From Luteimonas deserti (GTDB lineage: Bacteria; Pseudomonadota; Gammaproteobacteria; Xanthomonadales; Xanthomonadaceae), in the NCBI RefSeq assembly GCF_013425765.1, contig NZ_JACCJZ010000020.1:372001-436000 (forward strand): a stretch of 64,000 bases of DNA. Reading direction: 5' to 3'. Below are positions 29,797 to 39,111 of the stretch, one piece after another. How positions within the stretch are numbered: position 1 is the first letter of the stretch; each line of letters starts with the position of its first letter. The position numbers and the translations under genes were made by a program. The notes beneath the pieces were generated by a model. It was given only the letters and a program-made list of their open reading frames with translations, made no database searches and was not told the origin of the DNA.

Positions 29797-30287
29797 TGGC
29801 CGTGGTGAAACCCAACGCGCTGCCCTGGCTCGCGCTGTCGGTGGTGGTGATCGCGCTCGATCAGCTCACCAAATACTGGGTGCTGACCTCGCTGCCCGAA
29901 TACACCCCGATCCCGGTGATCGAGGGGGTCTGGAACTGGTACCGCACCTACAACACCGGCGCGGCCTTCAGCTTTCTCGCCGACGCCGGCGGCTGGCAGA
30001 AATGGTTCTTCACGATCCTCGCCATCGTCATCAGCGGCACGCTGGTCTGGTGGCTGGCGAAGACACCGCGTCGCGACTGGCGCACCGCGCTGCCGTTCGC
30101 GCTGGTGATCGGGGGCGCGCTGGGCAACGTGATCGACCGCCAGATCCACGGGCACGTCGTCGACTTCATCCAGTGGCACTGGCAGGACTACTACTGGCCC
30201 GCGTTCAACCTGGCGGACGCCGCGATCGTGGGGGGCGCGATCGGCATCGCGCTGTTCGGATTCTTCCCGGCGAAGCCGAAGGCCTAA
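29796..30287 (+). CDS. lspA: Prolipoprotein signal peptidase (signal peptidase II)
   Basis: Inner-membrane aspartyl protease that cleaves lipoprotein signal peptides, such as those of the lipoproteins at 6.2 and 55.4 kb in this window. 163 residues with four membrane segments. Signatures: [19 protein letters not shown], and the two catalytic Asp in GNVIDR and FNLADAAI. The start is coupled to ileS. No fkpB gene follows, unlike E. coli; ispH comes after a gap of 337 bases. Confidence 0.97.
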   Translation: MAVVKPNALPWLALSVVVIALDQLTKYWVLTSLPEYTPIPVIEGVWNWYRTYNTGAAFSFLADAGGWQKWFFTILAIVISGTLVWWLAKTPRRDWRTALPFALVIGGALGNVIDRQIHGHVVDFIQWHWQDYYWPAFNLADAAIVGGAIGIALFGFFPAKPKA

Positions 30288-30624
30288 CTGAACCCTTCGG
30301 ACGGCGCCGGGCATCCGGCGGTGGGCGGGCCGGGCTCCGGCCCGTCCTGGTGCGAGATGGCTCGCGGCTCGCGGCATCTGGCGATGTGTGGAAGGTCGTT
30401 CGTCGACTCTGAAACCCCGGCCCGGCACCGCGACCGCGTGGCCGCGCGCGCCGACGGGGCCCACGCCGCCCGGTGACGTCGCGCACCGGCGTTCGATCGG
30501 GACCTCGCCCGCGTCGGCGGTGCATCGCGCCACGCTGCGTTCCGGACAGCGGTTCGCCGTGCGCCGGCGCGCCGTGCGGCCCGCGTTCGGTTTCGCGCCA
30601 CCGCCTCCGGTAAACTGGCTGCCT
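30288..30624 (+). other. lspA-ispH gap without a gene
   Basis: 337 GC-rich bases. A GGGCCGGGCTCCGGCCCGTC-type hairpin lies near 30328-30347 with no T run. A -10-like TAAACT lies just before ispH. Nothing else was recognised. Confidence 0.55.
30611..30616 (+). promoter_or_regulatory. -10-like hexamer directly before ispH
   Basis: TAAACT (four of six consensus bases) ends eight bases before the ispH ATG. There is no Shine-Dalgarno between. A leaderless or nearly leaderless ispH mRNA is predicted. Confidence 0.45.
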
Positions 30625-31575
30625 ATGGACATCGTCCTCGCCAATCCCCGCGGCTTCTGCGCCGGCGTCGACCGCGCGATCGAGATCGTCAAACGCGCGA
30701 TCGAGACGCTCGGGGCGCCGATCTACGTCCGTCACGAGGTGGTGCACAACCGTTTCGTCGTCGAGGACCTCAAGCGCCGCGGCGCCATCTTCGTCGAGGA
30801 ACTCGACGAGGTGCCGGACGGCGTCACCGTCATCTTCAGCGCGCACGGCGTCTCGCAGGCGGTCCGCGAGGAGGCCGGGCGGCGCGGGCTGAAGGTATTC
30901 GACGCGACCTGCCCGCTGGTGACCAAGGTGCACTTCGAAGTGGCCCGGCACTGCCGTGCGGGCCGCGACGTGGTGCTGATCGGGCACGAGGGCCATCCCG
31001 AAGTCGAAGGCACGATGGGCCAGTGGCGCGCGGAAGCCGGCTCGGGCGACATCTATCTGGTCGAGGACGAGGCGGACGTCGCCGCACTCGAGGTCCGCCA
31101 GCCGGACAATCTCGCCTACACCACCCAGACCACGCTGTCGGTGGACGACACCCGCGGCGTCATCGCCGCGCTGCGCGCCAAGTTCCCGGCGTTGCAGGGC
31201 CCGAAGAACGACGACATCTGCTACGCCACCCAGAACCGTCAGGACGCCGTGCGCGACCTCGCGCGCGAGTGCGATCTGGTGCTCGTGGTCGGTTCGCCCA
31301 ACAGCTCCAACTCCAATCGCCTGCGCGAGCTGGCCGAGCGCGACGGGGTGGAGGCCTACCTGATCGACGGTGCGGAGGAGATCGACCCGCGCTGGGTCGA
31401 GGGCCGCCGGCACGTCGGCGTGACCGCCGGTGCATCCGCGCCGGACGTGCTGGTGCAGGGTGTGCTCGACCGGCTGCGCAGCCTCGGCGCGAGCGGGGTG
31501 CGCGAGCTCGCCGGCGAGCCGGAAAACATGGTCTTCGCGCTTCCGCGCGAACTCCGGCTGCACCTGGTCGATTGA
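30625..31575 (+). CDS. ispH: 4-hydroxy-3-methylbut-2-enyl diphosphate reductase
   Basis: Last enzyme of the MEP isoprenoid pathway, a 4Fe-4S protein making IPP and DMAPP. The 316-residue product starts [19 protein letters not shown]. The three cluster Cys are visible at about 12 (GFCAGV), 96 (DATCPLV) and 199 (DICYAT); FSAHGVS and the SSNSNRL segment are also conserved. The open frame reaches upstream to 30388, but the family start is the ATG at 30625. Confidence 0.97.
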   Translation: MDIVLANPRGFCAGVDRAIEIVKRAIETLGAPIYVRHEVVHNRFVVEDLKRRGAIFVEELDEVPDGVTVIFSAHGVSQAVREEAGRRGLKVFDATCPLVTKVHFEVARHCRAGRDVVLIGHEGHPEVEGTMGQWRAEAGSGDIYLVEDEADVAALEVRQPDNLAYTTQTTLSVDDTRGVIAALRAKFPALQGPKNDDICYATQNRQDAVRDLARECDLVLVVGSPNSSNSNRLRELAERDGVEAYLIDGAEEIDPRWVEGRRHVGVTAGASAPDVLVQGVLDRLRSLGASGVRELAGEPENMVFALPRELRLHLVD

Positions 31576-31600
31576 CCGCGCGGCTCGCGCTGCCTAGAAT
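31572..31600 (+). promoter_or_regulatory. Promoter of tRNA-Thr
   Basis: TTGACC (31572-31577), 17-base spacer, TAGAAT (31595-31600), then a GC-rich discriminator TCGCG typical of stable RNA genes. The -35 overlaps the ispH stop codon. Confidence 0.8.
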
Positions 31601-31611
31601 TCGCGTCCCAT

Positions 31612-31687
31612 GCCGGAATAGCTCAGTTGGTAGAGCGGCGCATTCGTAATGCGTAGGTCGTAGGTTCGATTCCTATTTCCGGCACCA
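31612..31687 (+). tRNA. tRNA-Thr (anticodon CGT)
   Basis: 76 bases folding as a full cloverleaf: acceptor GCCGGAA/TTCCGGC, D arm GCTC-AGTTGGTA-GAGC, anticodon stem GCGCA/TGCGT with loop TTCGTAA (anticodon CGT, reading ACG), T arm with GTTCGATTC, and an encoded CCA end. It has its own promoter and terminator. Confidence 0.97.
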
Positions 31688-31695
31688 GGTCCAAG

Positions 31696-31728
31696 CCCCG
31701 GAGCGCGATGCGGACCGGGGTTTTTTTT
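31696..31728 (+). terminator. Rho-independent terminator after tRNA-Thr
   Basis: Stem CCCCGG / CCGGGG followed by eight T. It lies eight bases after the CCA end of the tRNA. Confidence 0.85.
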
Positions 31729-31790
31729 GTCTCCGCGACGCGTGGCGTCGCGTGACCCGTGGCGACACGCATGTGCAGCGGTCCGGATGC

Positions 31791-32930
31791 TCATCCTCGG
31801 GGCGAAGGCACGCCCGTACACGTGGGCATGTCCGGTACATCGTCCGCGTCGAGGGCCAGGCGCGCCACGGCCGGATCGTCCGCGAACAGGCCGTCGATGC
31901 CGGCAGCGAGATGATCGCGGACATGGCGTATCGAGCCTGCGTCGTTGCGCGCGTCCGGTGGCCCGTCGCGGTAGTCCGCCGGCAGGAACCCGTTCTCGGG
32001 GCGGAACGTGTAGGGCATCACCTGCAGGCCCGCCGCATGCGCGTCCTCGATCAGCCGGCTGCGAATGCCGCCCGCATCGTCGCGTTCGAGCCCCAGCAGC
32101 TGGAACGGCGGGCCGATCAGCGCCGCATAGCCGGCGATGTCGCGCAGGCCGTCGGGCTCGAGCATCGAGGCGTACCGGATGCCGGCGCCGGCGTCGATGT
32201 CGGCGGGCCGGGTCGCAGGATCGCCGATCAGCTGCAACAGGCGCAGGTTGGTCAGGTCCGAGGCCATCGCATGAAGCGAACGCAGGTTGCCGACCTCGAA
32301 GGACTGGATGATCACCGGCGCGCGTCGCGTATAGGGATGCGCGCGGAGGATGTCCATCAGCCGCTGTTCCATCGGCAGGCCGATCGCGCGGAAATAGCTG
32401 GAATGTTTGATCTCGGGCACCAGCGCGATATCGCGTCCCGCGCGTACCGACGCGGCTGCCGCGAGCGCGATGATTTCTTCCAGCGTCGGCACGTCGAACT
32501 GGCCGTCGTAGGCGGTCGAGCGCATGGCCGGGCGCGGTTCCCGGGCACGTAGGGTCTTGAGCTCGGCCAGGGTGAAGTCCTCCGTGAACCAGCCCTCCAC
32601 CCACGCGCCGTCGATCGATTTGCGCGTCCTCCGGGCCGCGAATCCCGGATGGTCGGCGACGTCCGTGGTGCCGCCGATCTCGTTTTCGTGGCGCGCCACC
32701 AGCACGCCGTCACGCGTGCTGACGAGATCGGGCTCGATGGCGTCGGCGCCGTCCTCGATGGCGCGCGCATAGGCAGCCAGCGTGTGTTCTGGCAGCACCG
32801 CGCTGGCGCCGCGATGCGCGATCAGCAACGGGCCGCAGGCGGGAGCACGGTCCCGTATCCCGTCCGCGGCGGACGCGACCGAGACGCAGGCGGCGAGCAG
32901 CAGTGCGGACATCGTCGATCGTGGATGCAT
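31791..32930 (-). CDS. Exported glycerophosphodiester phosphodiesterase (GlpQ type)
   Basis: Predicted periplasmic enzyme that splits glycerophosphodiesters to glycerol-3-phosphate and an alcohol. With ATG at 32930 (GGGAG six bases upstream) it has 379 residues and a signal peptide (MSALLLAACVSVASA). Catalytic motifs: LIAHRGASAVLPEHT, DAIEPDLVSTRDGVLVARHE (Glu, Asp, His), and VPEIKH. The length and insertions fit the GlpQ rather than the short UgpQ type. A longer frame upstream is the shadow of radA. It stands alone between the tRNA terminator and the divergent radA. Confidence 0.92.
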   Translation of the reverse strand: MHPRSTMSALLLAACVSVASAADGIRDRAPACGPLLIAHRGASAVLPEHTLAAYARAIEDGADAIEPDLVSTRDGVLVARHENEIGGTTDVADHPGFAARRTRKSIDGAWVEGWFTEDFTLAELKTLRAREPRPAMRSTAYDGQFDVPTLEEIIALAAAASVRAGRDIALVPEIKHSSYFRAIGLPMEQRLMDILRAHPYTRRAPVIIQSFEVGNLRSLHAMASDLTNLRLLQLIGDPATRPADIDAGAGIRYASMLEPDGLRDIAGYAALIGPPFQLLGLERDDAGGIRSRLIEDAHAAGLQVMPYTFRPENGFLPADYRDGPPDARNDAGSIRHVRDHLAAGIDGLFADDPAVARLALDADDVPDMPTCTGVPSPRG

Positions 32931-33052
32931 GACGGGCTCCCGAGTATGCCGGCTCCACCGTGGCGCACCGGGGTTTCGGGTGGATGACAACGGTCTCGCC
33001 GGCCGAGACGGGGCGACGCTACAGTGGCTGCAGTTCGGACACGGGTGTGACG

Positions 33053-34429
33053 ATGGCGAAGGCGAGGACGGCGTACGTCTGCAGCGAATGTGGCGCGGAC
33101 TACAGCAAATGGCAGGGCCAGTGCAGTGCCTGCGGCGCCTGGGACACGGTGGCCGAGATCGTGCTGGAGAGCGCGGCTGCCGCGAAGTCGCCCGCGTCGC
33201 GTCGCAGCGGTTGGGCAGGCAAGGTCGATGCACCGAAGGTGATGGCGCTGCGCGACGTGCAGCAGGGCGAGGATGTCCGCGTCTCCACCGGGATCGGCGA
33301 GTTCGACCGGGTGCTGGGCGGGGGCCTGGTCGAAGGCGCCGTGGTGCTGGTGGGCGGCGATCCCGGCATCGGCAAGTCGACGCTGTTGCTGCAGGCGCTG
33401 GCGCGGATGTCCGGCACGTTGCCGGGACTTTACGTCACCGGCGAGGAATCGCTCGCCCAGGTGGCCGGCCGTGCGGTCCGGCTGGGGTTGTCGCTCGACG
33501 GCCTGCATGCGCTGGCCGAGACGGGCATCGAGCGCATCCTCGAGCACGCCGCGTCCCTCAAGCCGCGCCTGATCATCGCCGACTCCATCCAGACGCTGTG
33601 GACCGAATCGCTGACCGCTGCGCCGGGTTCGGTGAGCCAGGTGCGCGAATCCGCGGCCCGCCTGGTGCGCTATGCGAAGGAAACCGGCACCGCCGTCTTC
33701 CTCGTCGGCCACGTGACCAAGGAAGGCGGCATCGCCGGGCCGCGGGTGCTCGAGCACATGGTCGATGCCGTCCTGTACTTCGAGGGCGACAGCGGAAGCC
33801 GCTTCCGGGTGATGCGCGCCTTCAAGAACCGCTTCGGCGCGGTCAACGAGCTCGGCGTGTTCGCGATGGGCGAGAAGGGCCTCAAGGAGGTGGCCAACCC
33901 GTCCGCGATCTTCCTCTCGGGCGCCAGTGCGCAGCAGCCGGGCAGCTGCATCATGGTCACGCGGGAAGGCACGCGTCCGCTGCTGGTCGAGGTGCAGGCG
34001 CTGGTGGATGCATCGCCACTGTCCAACCCGCGTCGTGTGGCCGTGGGCATGGAGGGCAATCGCCTGGCGATGCTGCTCGCGGTGCTGCACCGCCATGGCG
34101 GCATCGTCACCGGCGACCAGGACGTATTCGTCAACGTCGTCGGCGGCATGCGGGTGCAGGAGACGGCGGTCGATCTGCCGGTGCTGCTCGCGGTGCTGTC
34201 CTCCCTGCGCGACGCGCCGCTCCCGGACAAGACCATCGCGTTCGGCGAGGTCGGGCTCTCGGGCGAGATCCGGCCGGTGCCCAATGGCGAGGAGCGGCTG
34301 AAGGAGGCCGCCACGCATGGCTTCGTGCGCGCCATCGTGCCTCGGGCCAACGCGCCCAAAGCGGGCGCCTACAAAGGCATGGAGGTCATTCCGGTGGAGC
34401 GGTTGGCGGAGGCGCTTGAGCACATCTGA
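33053..34429 (+). CDS. radA: DNA repair protein RadA/Sms
   Basis: RecA-like helicase that processes recombination intermediates. 458 residues from the ATG at 33053. In order: a zinc finger (YVCSECGADYSKWQGQCSAC), Walker A GGDPGIGKST near residue 103, the RadA-specific KNRFG motif, and a C-terminal Lon-protease-like domain (AVDLPVLLAVLSSLRDAPLP ... GEVGLSGEIRPV). All RadA hallmarks are present. It is followed by a small membrane protein gene after 24 bases. Confidence 0.97.
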   Translation: MAKARTAYVCSECGADYSKWQGQCSACGAWDTVAEIVLESAAAAKSPASRRSGWAGKVDAPKVMALRDVQQGEDVRVSTGIGEFDRVLGGGLVEGAVVLVGGDPGIGKSTLLLQALARMSGTLPGLYVTGEESLAQVAGRAVRLGLSLDGLHALAETGIERILEHAASLKPRLIIADSIQTLWTESLTAAPGSVSQVRESAARLVRYAKETGTAVFLVGHVTKEGGIAGPRVLEHMVDAVLYFEGDSGSRFRVMRAFKNRFGAVNELGVFAMGEKGLKEVANPSAIFLSGASAQQPGSCIMVTREGTRPLLVEVQALVDASPLSNPRRVAVGMEGNRLAMLLAVLHRHGGIVTGDQDVFVNVVGGMRVQETAVDLPVLLAVLSSLRDAPLPDKTIAFGEVGLSGEIRPVPNGEERLKEAATHGFVRAIVPRANAPKAGAYKGMEVIPVERLAEALEHI

Positions 34430-34441
34430 GGCCGGCATGGG

Positions 34442-34447
34442 TACCAT
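34442..34447 (+). promoter_or_regulatory. -10-like hexamer directly before the PAP2-like gene
   Basis: TACCAT ends six bases before the ATG at 34454, and no Shine-Dalgarno is present. It would give a leaderless mRNA; readthrough from radA is also possible. Confidence 0.35.
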
Positions 34448-34453
34448 CTCGCG

Positions 34454-35029
34454 ATGCCCGGTGTCCTCCTGAGCGCGGGTGCGGCGCGATTCGTTTCGAT
34501 CGTCCTGCATCCCTTCGTCGTGTTCGCCGCGCTTGCGCTCGTGGCGGCCTGGCGGATCGACCCCGCCTCGCTGTTGCACACGGTCGTCGGCATCGCCGCG
34601 GCGATCGCGGTGGTCTCGGTCTTCATCTGGCAACGCCGCCGCTCCGGTCACTGGCAGACCGTGGATGCCTCGCGACCCCAGGAGCGTCCCCTGCTTTACC
34701 TGCTGGCCCTGGCAGTGGCGGGGGGCTACTGGCTGTGGATGGGCGGTCGCGGCTCCGCCACGTCGGGCGGCGTGCTCGCGGCCGTCGCGATGCTGTGCGC
34801 CGCGGGCCTCGCGAACCGCTGGATCAAGCTGTCCCTGCACATGGCCAGCCTCGCCTTCGCAGCCGTGTCGCTGCTGGTCCTGGTGCCGTGGATGGGCGCT
34901 GCGGCAGTGGCGATGTTGCCGGTCCTCGGCGCTGCGCGCGTGCGGATGGGACGGCACACCCGGGGCGAGGTGCTCGGCGGCACGGTGCTGGGCGCGGTCT
35001 CGGCGCTGCTGCCCCGGCTGATCGGCTGA
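34454..35029 (+). CDS. PAP2-like integral membrane protein
   Basis: 191 residues with five or six hydrophobic segments. The C-terminal half shows a loose phosphatidic-acid-phosphatase pattern: KLSLHMAS (S-x-H, in place of PSGH) and, 33 residues later, ARVRMGRHTRGEV, matching R-x5-H-x3-acid with Glu instead of Asp. The first motif (K-x6-RP) is only hinted at by SRPQERP. It may be a membrane phosphatase acting on lipid phosphates or pyrophosphates; the substitutions make this uncertain. It lies 24 bases after radA on the same strand. Confidence 0.7.
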   Translation: MPGVLLSAGAARFVSIVLHPFVVFAALALVAAWRIDPASLLHTVVGIAAAIAVVSVFIWQRRRSGHWQTVDASRPQERPLLYLLALAVAGGYWLWMGGRGSATSGGVLAAVAMLCAAGLANRWIKLSLHMASLAFAAVSLLVLVPWMGAAAVAMLPVLGAARVRMGRHTRGEVLGGTVLGAVSALLPRLIG

Positions 35030-35122
35030 CCCGGCGGCGCGGCATGTTCCGACCCGTGCGGCAATGTCGCCGGGTTAGGCTCCACGGGCGGCATCCGCCA
35101 CGCACGCTTCCGGGAGTGCCTC

Positions 35123-35737
35123 ATGGCCACAGGGCTCGGCGACATCGCGCGGCTGCGCTCGATCCTGGCGATCTGCTGGCTGGTGCTTGCAGGCGCGCCG
35201 TTCGTGGCAGCGGCTGCAGACACCACGGATCGCATCGGGGTCCCCGGCCCGCTCCGCTTCGGTGACACCGAATTCGTGCTGCAGTGGAGCAGCAATCCGT
35301 CGCCCGCGCTGTACAAGCAGGAGTATCTACCCGCCGGGCAGCGTGCCGAGCGATACGACAGCATGCTTCTGGTCGACGTGCGTCCGCTCGACGGCGATGT
35401 CGTGCAGACGGCGCGCGGCATGATCGAGCAGATCGAAGCGCGCAAGGCCAGCGATCCGGTCGCCAACTTCGATGTGCTCGTCAACGAAACCGGGGACGAG
35501 GTACTGCTGGACTTCCTGCTTTCGGCACAGGACGACGCCGGCATCATCGTGGAGTGGAACGCTTACCGGTATCGGCCCGGGCCGGACGGCCGGGGCACCG
35601 CGATGATCGGAATCAGCCGGCGTGGCTATGGCGAGGCCGCACGCGCGTTTCTCGTTGAGCTGAAGGCGAAGCGGGCGCGCGATATCGAGACGCTCGCGGG
35701 CATGCAACCGGTCGAGGTGCGATTGCCGGCGCGGTGA
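35123..35737 (+). CDS. Exported protein of unknown function
   Basis: 204 residues with a signal peptide (SILAICWLVLAGAPFVAAA, cleavage near residue 31). The mature part starts RIGVPGPLRFGDTEFVLQWSS and contains alternating strands and one long helix (ARGMIEQIEARKASD). GGGAG lies seven bases before the ATG. I do not recognise the family. Codon use is like its neighbours, and no partner gene is adjacent. Confidence 0.75.
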   Translation: MATGLGDIARLRSILAICWLVLAGAPFVAAAADTTDRIGVPGPLRFGDTEFVLQWSSNPSPALYKQEYLPAGQRAERYDSMLLVDVRPLDGDVVQTARGMIEQIEARKASDPVANFDVLVNETGDEVLLDFLLSAQDDAGIIVEWNAYRYRPGPDGRGTAMIGISRRGYGEAARAFLVELKAKRARDIETLAGMQPVEVRLPAR

Positions 35738-36821
35738 TGTCCTCCCCGGGGCGCGTGGCGGGCGCGTTCCGGATGTCCGCCGCATGCCGCCCATTGCAGC
35801 CGTGCCCGGATTGCAGCTGCCCAGTCCGCCCACGAAGCGAATGCGCGACCGGGCCGTGCATTGCGGTGCGTTCTCGCTTCCGCTCCTGCCGCCGAGGCCG
35901 CGGCGTCCGGTCCGTCCTGTGTTCCATCGCTCTGTCGCGATGCGGTGGGTCGGGTCGTGCTGCGTCCCGGACGTCGGGGGTTCGCGACAGGCGAGGGCCA
36001 GGCCGAGGTGGCGTGGTTCCGTCGTGGTTCTTCGGCGCGCTGGCGCGGTATTAACGTGCGGCCTGATGTCGCAGTGCTGGCGGAGCTTCCCTTGCGACGT
36101 GCCCGGCTCGGCGCCCATCCGGTGCAGCCATGGCTGTATCGCCCGCAGCGCGCGGGCAGGTGGCTGCCGGGCCGTCGGCGGTGTCAGCGCCACCGGCGAA
36201 GGCAATGCCTGTCCGGTCTTGAATGCAATCCCCGTCCATTTATGCCGGAGGTCAATGCCCGGGCGACGCGTCGCTGCAGTCGGCCGGCACGATGTCGGCC
36301 GGACAGGACGTTCGATCGCTGACGAGAATGCGGTCATCGGGATGGGGCGCGGTGGCGAGGCTGTCGTCGACCTCGCATGTCGCCTGCGCGTTCCCGTCGA
36401 AACTCAGGACAACGCGGCGCATGCCTTAGAGACGCCGAGCGCGGTCTGGCTGGGTGCGCGGCAGCGGACGAGACGCAGGGGGGTATCGGTCCCGGTGTCG
36501 GTCCGCGACGGATGACGCCCATGGACGTCGTCGGTCCGGTCGAACCTCGACCGCACGGCGCTGGGACGTGGCGGATGTCCAGCAGGCCACATGCTGGGTT
36601 CCGGGCGCGTCGGCAATGGCAGTGCGATCGGCTTCTCGTTCGACTCGTGTGCAGGCACTGCCCTTGGCAATCCGATGCGGCGTTGGATCGGTGAGGACGG
36701 GGCCGTCTCACCCGACGGTGGAAGCCGATGGAGCGACCGCAAGCCTGCCGCGCGCTGCATCCGCAACGGCATCCGGCCGGGTGTGGATCCGGGTCCTTCC
36801 GACCCGGAGCACACGCAGCAG
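35738..36821 (+). other. 1.1-kb stretch without a supportable gene
   Basis: Lies between the exported unknown protein and the YpjD-like gene (which ends here, convergent). Frames of up to 243 codons exist but are low in hydrophobic pattern and Arg/Pro/Ser-rich, with no motif. No tRNA, terminator or repeat was seen. It could be a decayed gene or an unrecognised RNA region. Confidence 0.55.
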
Positions 36822-37610
36822 TCAGACGCTGCGCCGCAGTACGAGTTCCAGCACGAACTTGCTGCCGAAGAACGCCAGCACCAGCAAGGCCATCGCGGCG
36901 AGCGTCCAGCCGACAGCGCGGGTCCCGCGCCAGCCGCGGCGCCAGCGTCCCAGCAGCAGGGTGCCGAAGGCCAGCCAGGACAGCACGCTGAACACGGTCT
37001 TGTGCATCAGGTGCTGGGCGAAGAAATCCTCGACGAACAGGATCCCGGTGAGCAGGGTGGCGGTCAGAAGCGCGAAGCCGACCCAGATCGTGCGGAACAG
37101 CAGCGATTCGAGTTCGGTCAACGGCGGCAGGGCGCGCAGCCAGCGATGGAATTCACGGCGGCGCAGCGCCCGCTCCTGCGCCCACAGCAGCAGTGCCAGC
37201 ACCGCGGCGACCGCGAGCGCGGCGTAGGCCAGCAGCGCGAACCACGCATGCCATTGCAGGCGCCAGTCGAGCGTCTCCGAGGCAGCATGCGTGGATTGCC
37301 CGTAGCCGAGCAGGCTGAAGGCCGCGATCGGGAACACGATCACGCCGAGCGCGGCCATACGCACGCGCAGGTCGTAGAGCACGGTCAGCACCGCCATTCC
37401 GAGCCCGACCAGGGACAGCGCGGCGAAAAAATGCAGCTCGACACCGATCTCGCGCCAGACCACCAGGTGCGCGGCCGCATGCAGCAGGACCGCAGCCACC
37501 GCAGGCGCGGCCCACCAGGCCGTGGCCGGCACCGGATCGCGGGCCACGCCGCGCACGAGCGCGGCAGCCGCCAGCAGGTAGAGCAGGGCAGCGATGAGAA
37601 CGATTGTCAT
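36822..37610 (-). CDS. YpjD/CcsA-type cytochrome c assembly family membrane protein
   Basis: 262 residues from the ATG at 37610, with eight hydrophobic segments. WRLQWHAWFALLAYAALAVAAVLAL and the late HLMHKTVFSVLSWLAFG match the heme-handling core of the CcsA/CcmC superfamily, with His residues in the expected loops. YpjD-like genes stand divergent to ffh in many gammaproteobacteria, as here. The role in E. coli is not settled; heme or cytochrome assembly is a family-level inference. An upstream extension of the frame to 37709 would overlap the ffh promoter and is rejected. Confidence 0.88.
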   Translation of the reverse strand: MTIVLIAALLYLLAAAALVRGVARDPVPATAWWAAPAVAAVLLHAAAHLVVWREIGVELHFFAALSLVGLGMAVLTVLYDLRVRMAALGVIVFPIAAFSLLGYGQSTHAASETLDWRLQWHAWFALLAYAALAVAAVLALLLWAQERALRRREFHRWLRALPPLTELESLLFRTIWVGFALLTATLLTGILFVEDFFAQHLMHKTVFSVLSWLAFGTLLLGRWRRGWRGTRAVGWTLAAMALLVLAFFGSKFVLELVLRRSV

Positions 37611-37697
37611 CGCGTGAGTGTCGCATGCCGCGTGGTCCCGATGCAGGCCCCGGCTGCGCCCGGTGTACCGGGACAGGGAGCCCCGCCACCGCGCGGC

Positions 37698-37703
37698 TAT
37701 AAT
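37698..37703 (+). promoter_or_regulatory. Consensus -10 of the ffh promoter
   Basis: TATAAT, 33 bases before the ffh ATG, predicting a leader of about 27 bases. No good -35 was found at 16-18 bases. Confidence 0.6.
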
Positions 37704-37736
37704 CGCCATCCGTATTCCGCCGCATCGAGTTGTCGC

Positions 37737-39107
37737 ATGTTCGAGTCCCTGACCCAGCGCCTGTCCGGCACCATGGAGCGCCTGCGCGGCCGCGGTCGCC
37801 TAACGGAAGAGAACATCCGCGAGGCCACCCGCGAGGTGCGCATCGCGCTGCTGGAAGCCGACGTGGCGCTGCCCGTGGTGCAGGCGCTGATCGAGCGCAT
37901 CAAGGTGCGCGCAGTCGGCCAGGAAGTGCTGAAATCCCTGACCCCGGGCCAGGCGCTGATCAAGGTCGTGCGCGACGAGCTGACCGCGGTCATGGGCGCC
38001 CAGGCCACCGAGCTCAACCTCAACGTGCCGGCCCCGGCGGTCATCCTGATGGCGGGCCTGCAGGGCGCGGGCAAGACCACCACGGTCGGCAAGCTCGCCA
38101 AGCTGCTGAAGGAAAAGCGCAAGAAAAAGGTCATGGTGGTGTCGGCCGACGTCTACCGTCCGGCCGCGATCGAGCAGCTGAAGACGCTGGCCGAGCAGGT
38201 CGACGTGCGTTTCTTCCCGTCGGACAACACCCAGCAGCCGGTCGAGATCGTGCGTGCGGCGATCGCCGATGCGAAGAAATCCTTCATCGACGTGCTGCTG
38301 GTCGACACCGCCGGCCGGCTGGCGATCGACGAGGCGATGATGGCCGAGATCAAGGCGCTGCACGCCGCCGTCAATCCGGTCGAAACGCTGTTCGTCGTCG
38401 ACTCGATGACCGGCCAGGACGCGGCCAACACGGCGAAAGCATTCGGCGAGGCGCTGCCGCTGACCGGCGTGGTGCTGACCAAGACCGACGGCGATGCGCG
38501 CGGCGGCGCGGCGTTGTCGGTGCGCTACATCACCGGCAAGCCGATCAAGTTCGTCGGCACCGGCGAGAAGGTCGACGGGCTCGATGTCTTCCACCCCGAG
38601 CGCGTGGCCGGCCGCATCCTCGACATGGGCGACGTGCTGTCGCTGGTGGAGCAGGTCGAGGGCCAGGTCGACAAGGACAAGGCGCAGAAGCTCGCCGAGA
38701 AGGTCGCCAAGGGCAAGAAGTTCGACCTCAACGACATGCGCGACCAGCTCGAGCAGATGCAGAACATGGGCGGCATCGGCAGCCTGATGGACAAGCTGCC
38801 GGGCCTCGGCAACGTGCCCGAGCACCTCAAGCAGCAGGTCAGCCAGGGCAAGGAAGTGCCGCGGATGATCGCGATCATCAACTCGATGACCAAGAAGGAA
38901 CGGCGCAACCCGAACCTGCTCAACGGCTCCCGGCGCTCGCGCATCGCTGCCGGCGCCGGCACCACGCCGGCCGAGGTCAACAAGCTGATGAAGCAGTACA
39001 TGCAGATGGAAAAGATGATGGGCAAGATGGCCCGCGGCGGCATGAAGGGCATGATGCGCGGCCTGCAGGGCATGATGGGCGGCATGGGCCGCATGCCGTT
39101 CCGCTGA
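37737..39107 (+). CDS. ffh: Signal recognition particle protein Ffh
   Basis: SRP GTPase that targets inner-membrane proteins co-translationally. 456 residues from the ATG at 37737. N domain ([22 protein letters not shown]), P-loop [10 protein letters not shown] near 107, [16 protein letters not shown], and a Met-rich M domain at the end ([22 protein letters not shown]) that binds 4.5S RNA and signal sequences. It normally precedes rpsP; here two metabolic genes lie between. Confidence 0.98.
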   Translation: MFESLTQRLSGTMERLRGRGRLTEENIREATREVRIALLEADVALPVVQALIERIKVRAVGQEVLKSLTPGQALIKVVRDELTAVMGAQATELNLNVPAPAVILMAGLQGAGKTTTVGKLAKLLKEKRKKKVMVVSADVYRPAAIEQLKTLAEQVDVRFFPSDNTQQPVEIVRAAIADAKKSFIDVLLVDTAGRLAIDEAMMAEIKALHAAVNPVETLFVVDSMTGQDAANTAKAFGEALPLTGVVLTKTDGDARGGAALSVRYITGKPIKFVGTGEKVDGLDVFHPERVAGRILDMGDVLSLVEQVEGQVDKDKAQKLAEKVAKGKKFDLNDMRDQLEQMQNMGGIGSLMDKLPGLGNVPEHLKQQVSQGKEVPRMIAIINSMTKKERRNPNLLNGSRRSRIAAGAGTTPAEVNKLMKQYMQMEKMMGKMARGGMKGMMRGLQGMMGGMGRMPFR

Positions 39108-39111
39108 CCGC

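Noticed and set aside
30328-30347. GC hairpin past lspA as an intrinsic terminator
   Set aside because: No T run follows on the plus strand and the distance to the stop is ordinary for chance GC palindromes in this genome.
31612-31687. tRNA-Thr as an integration site of a mobile element
   Set aside because: No repeated tRNA 3' end, integrase or foreign-looking genes follow it; the next genes are ordinary.
32984-32990. TTGTCAT half-site before the glycerophosphodiesterase gene as a Pho box
   Set aside because: Only one heptamer fits; the position 11 bases upstream matches 3 of 7 and no -10 follows at the right distance.
35784-36515. 243-codon plus-strand frame in the 35.7-36.8 kb gap
   Set aside because: Cys/Arg/Ser-rich, no ribosome binding site and no recognisable fold or motif.
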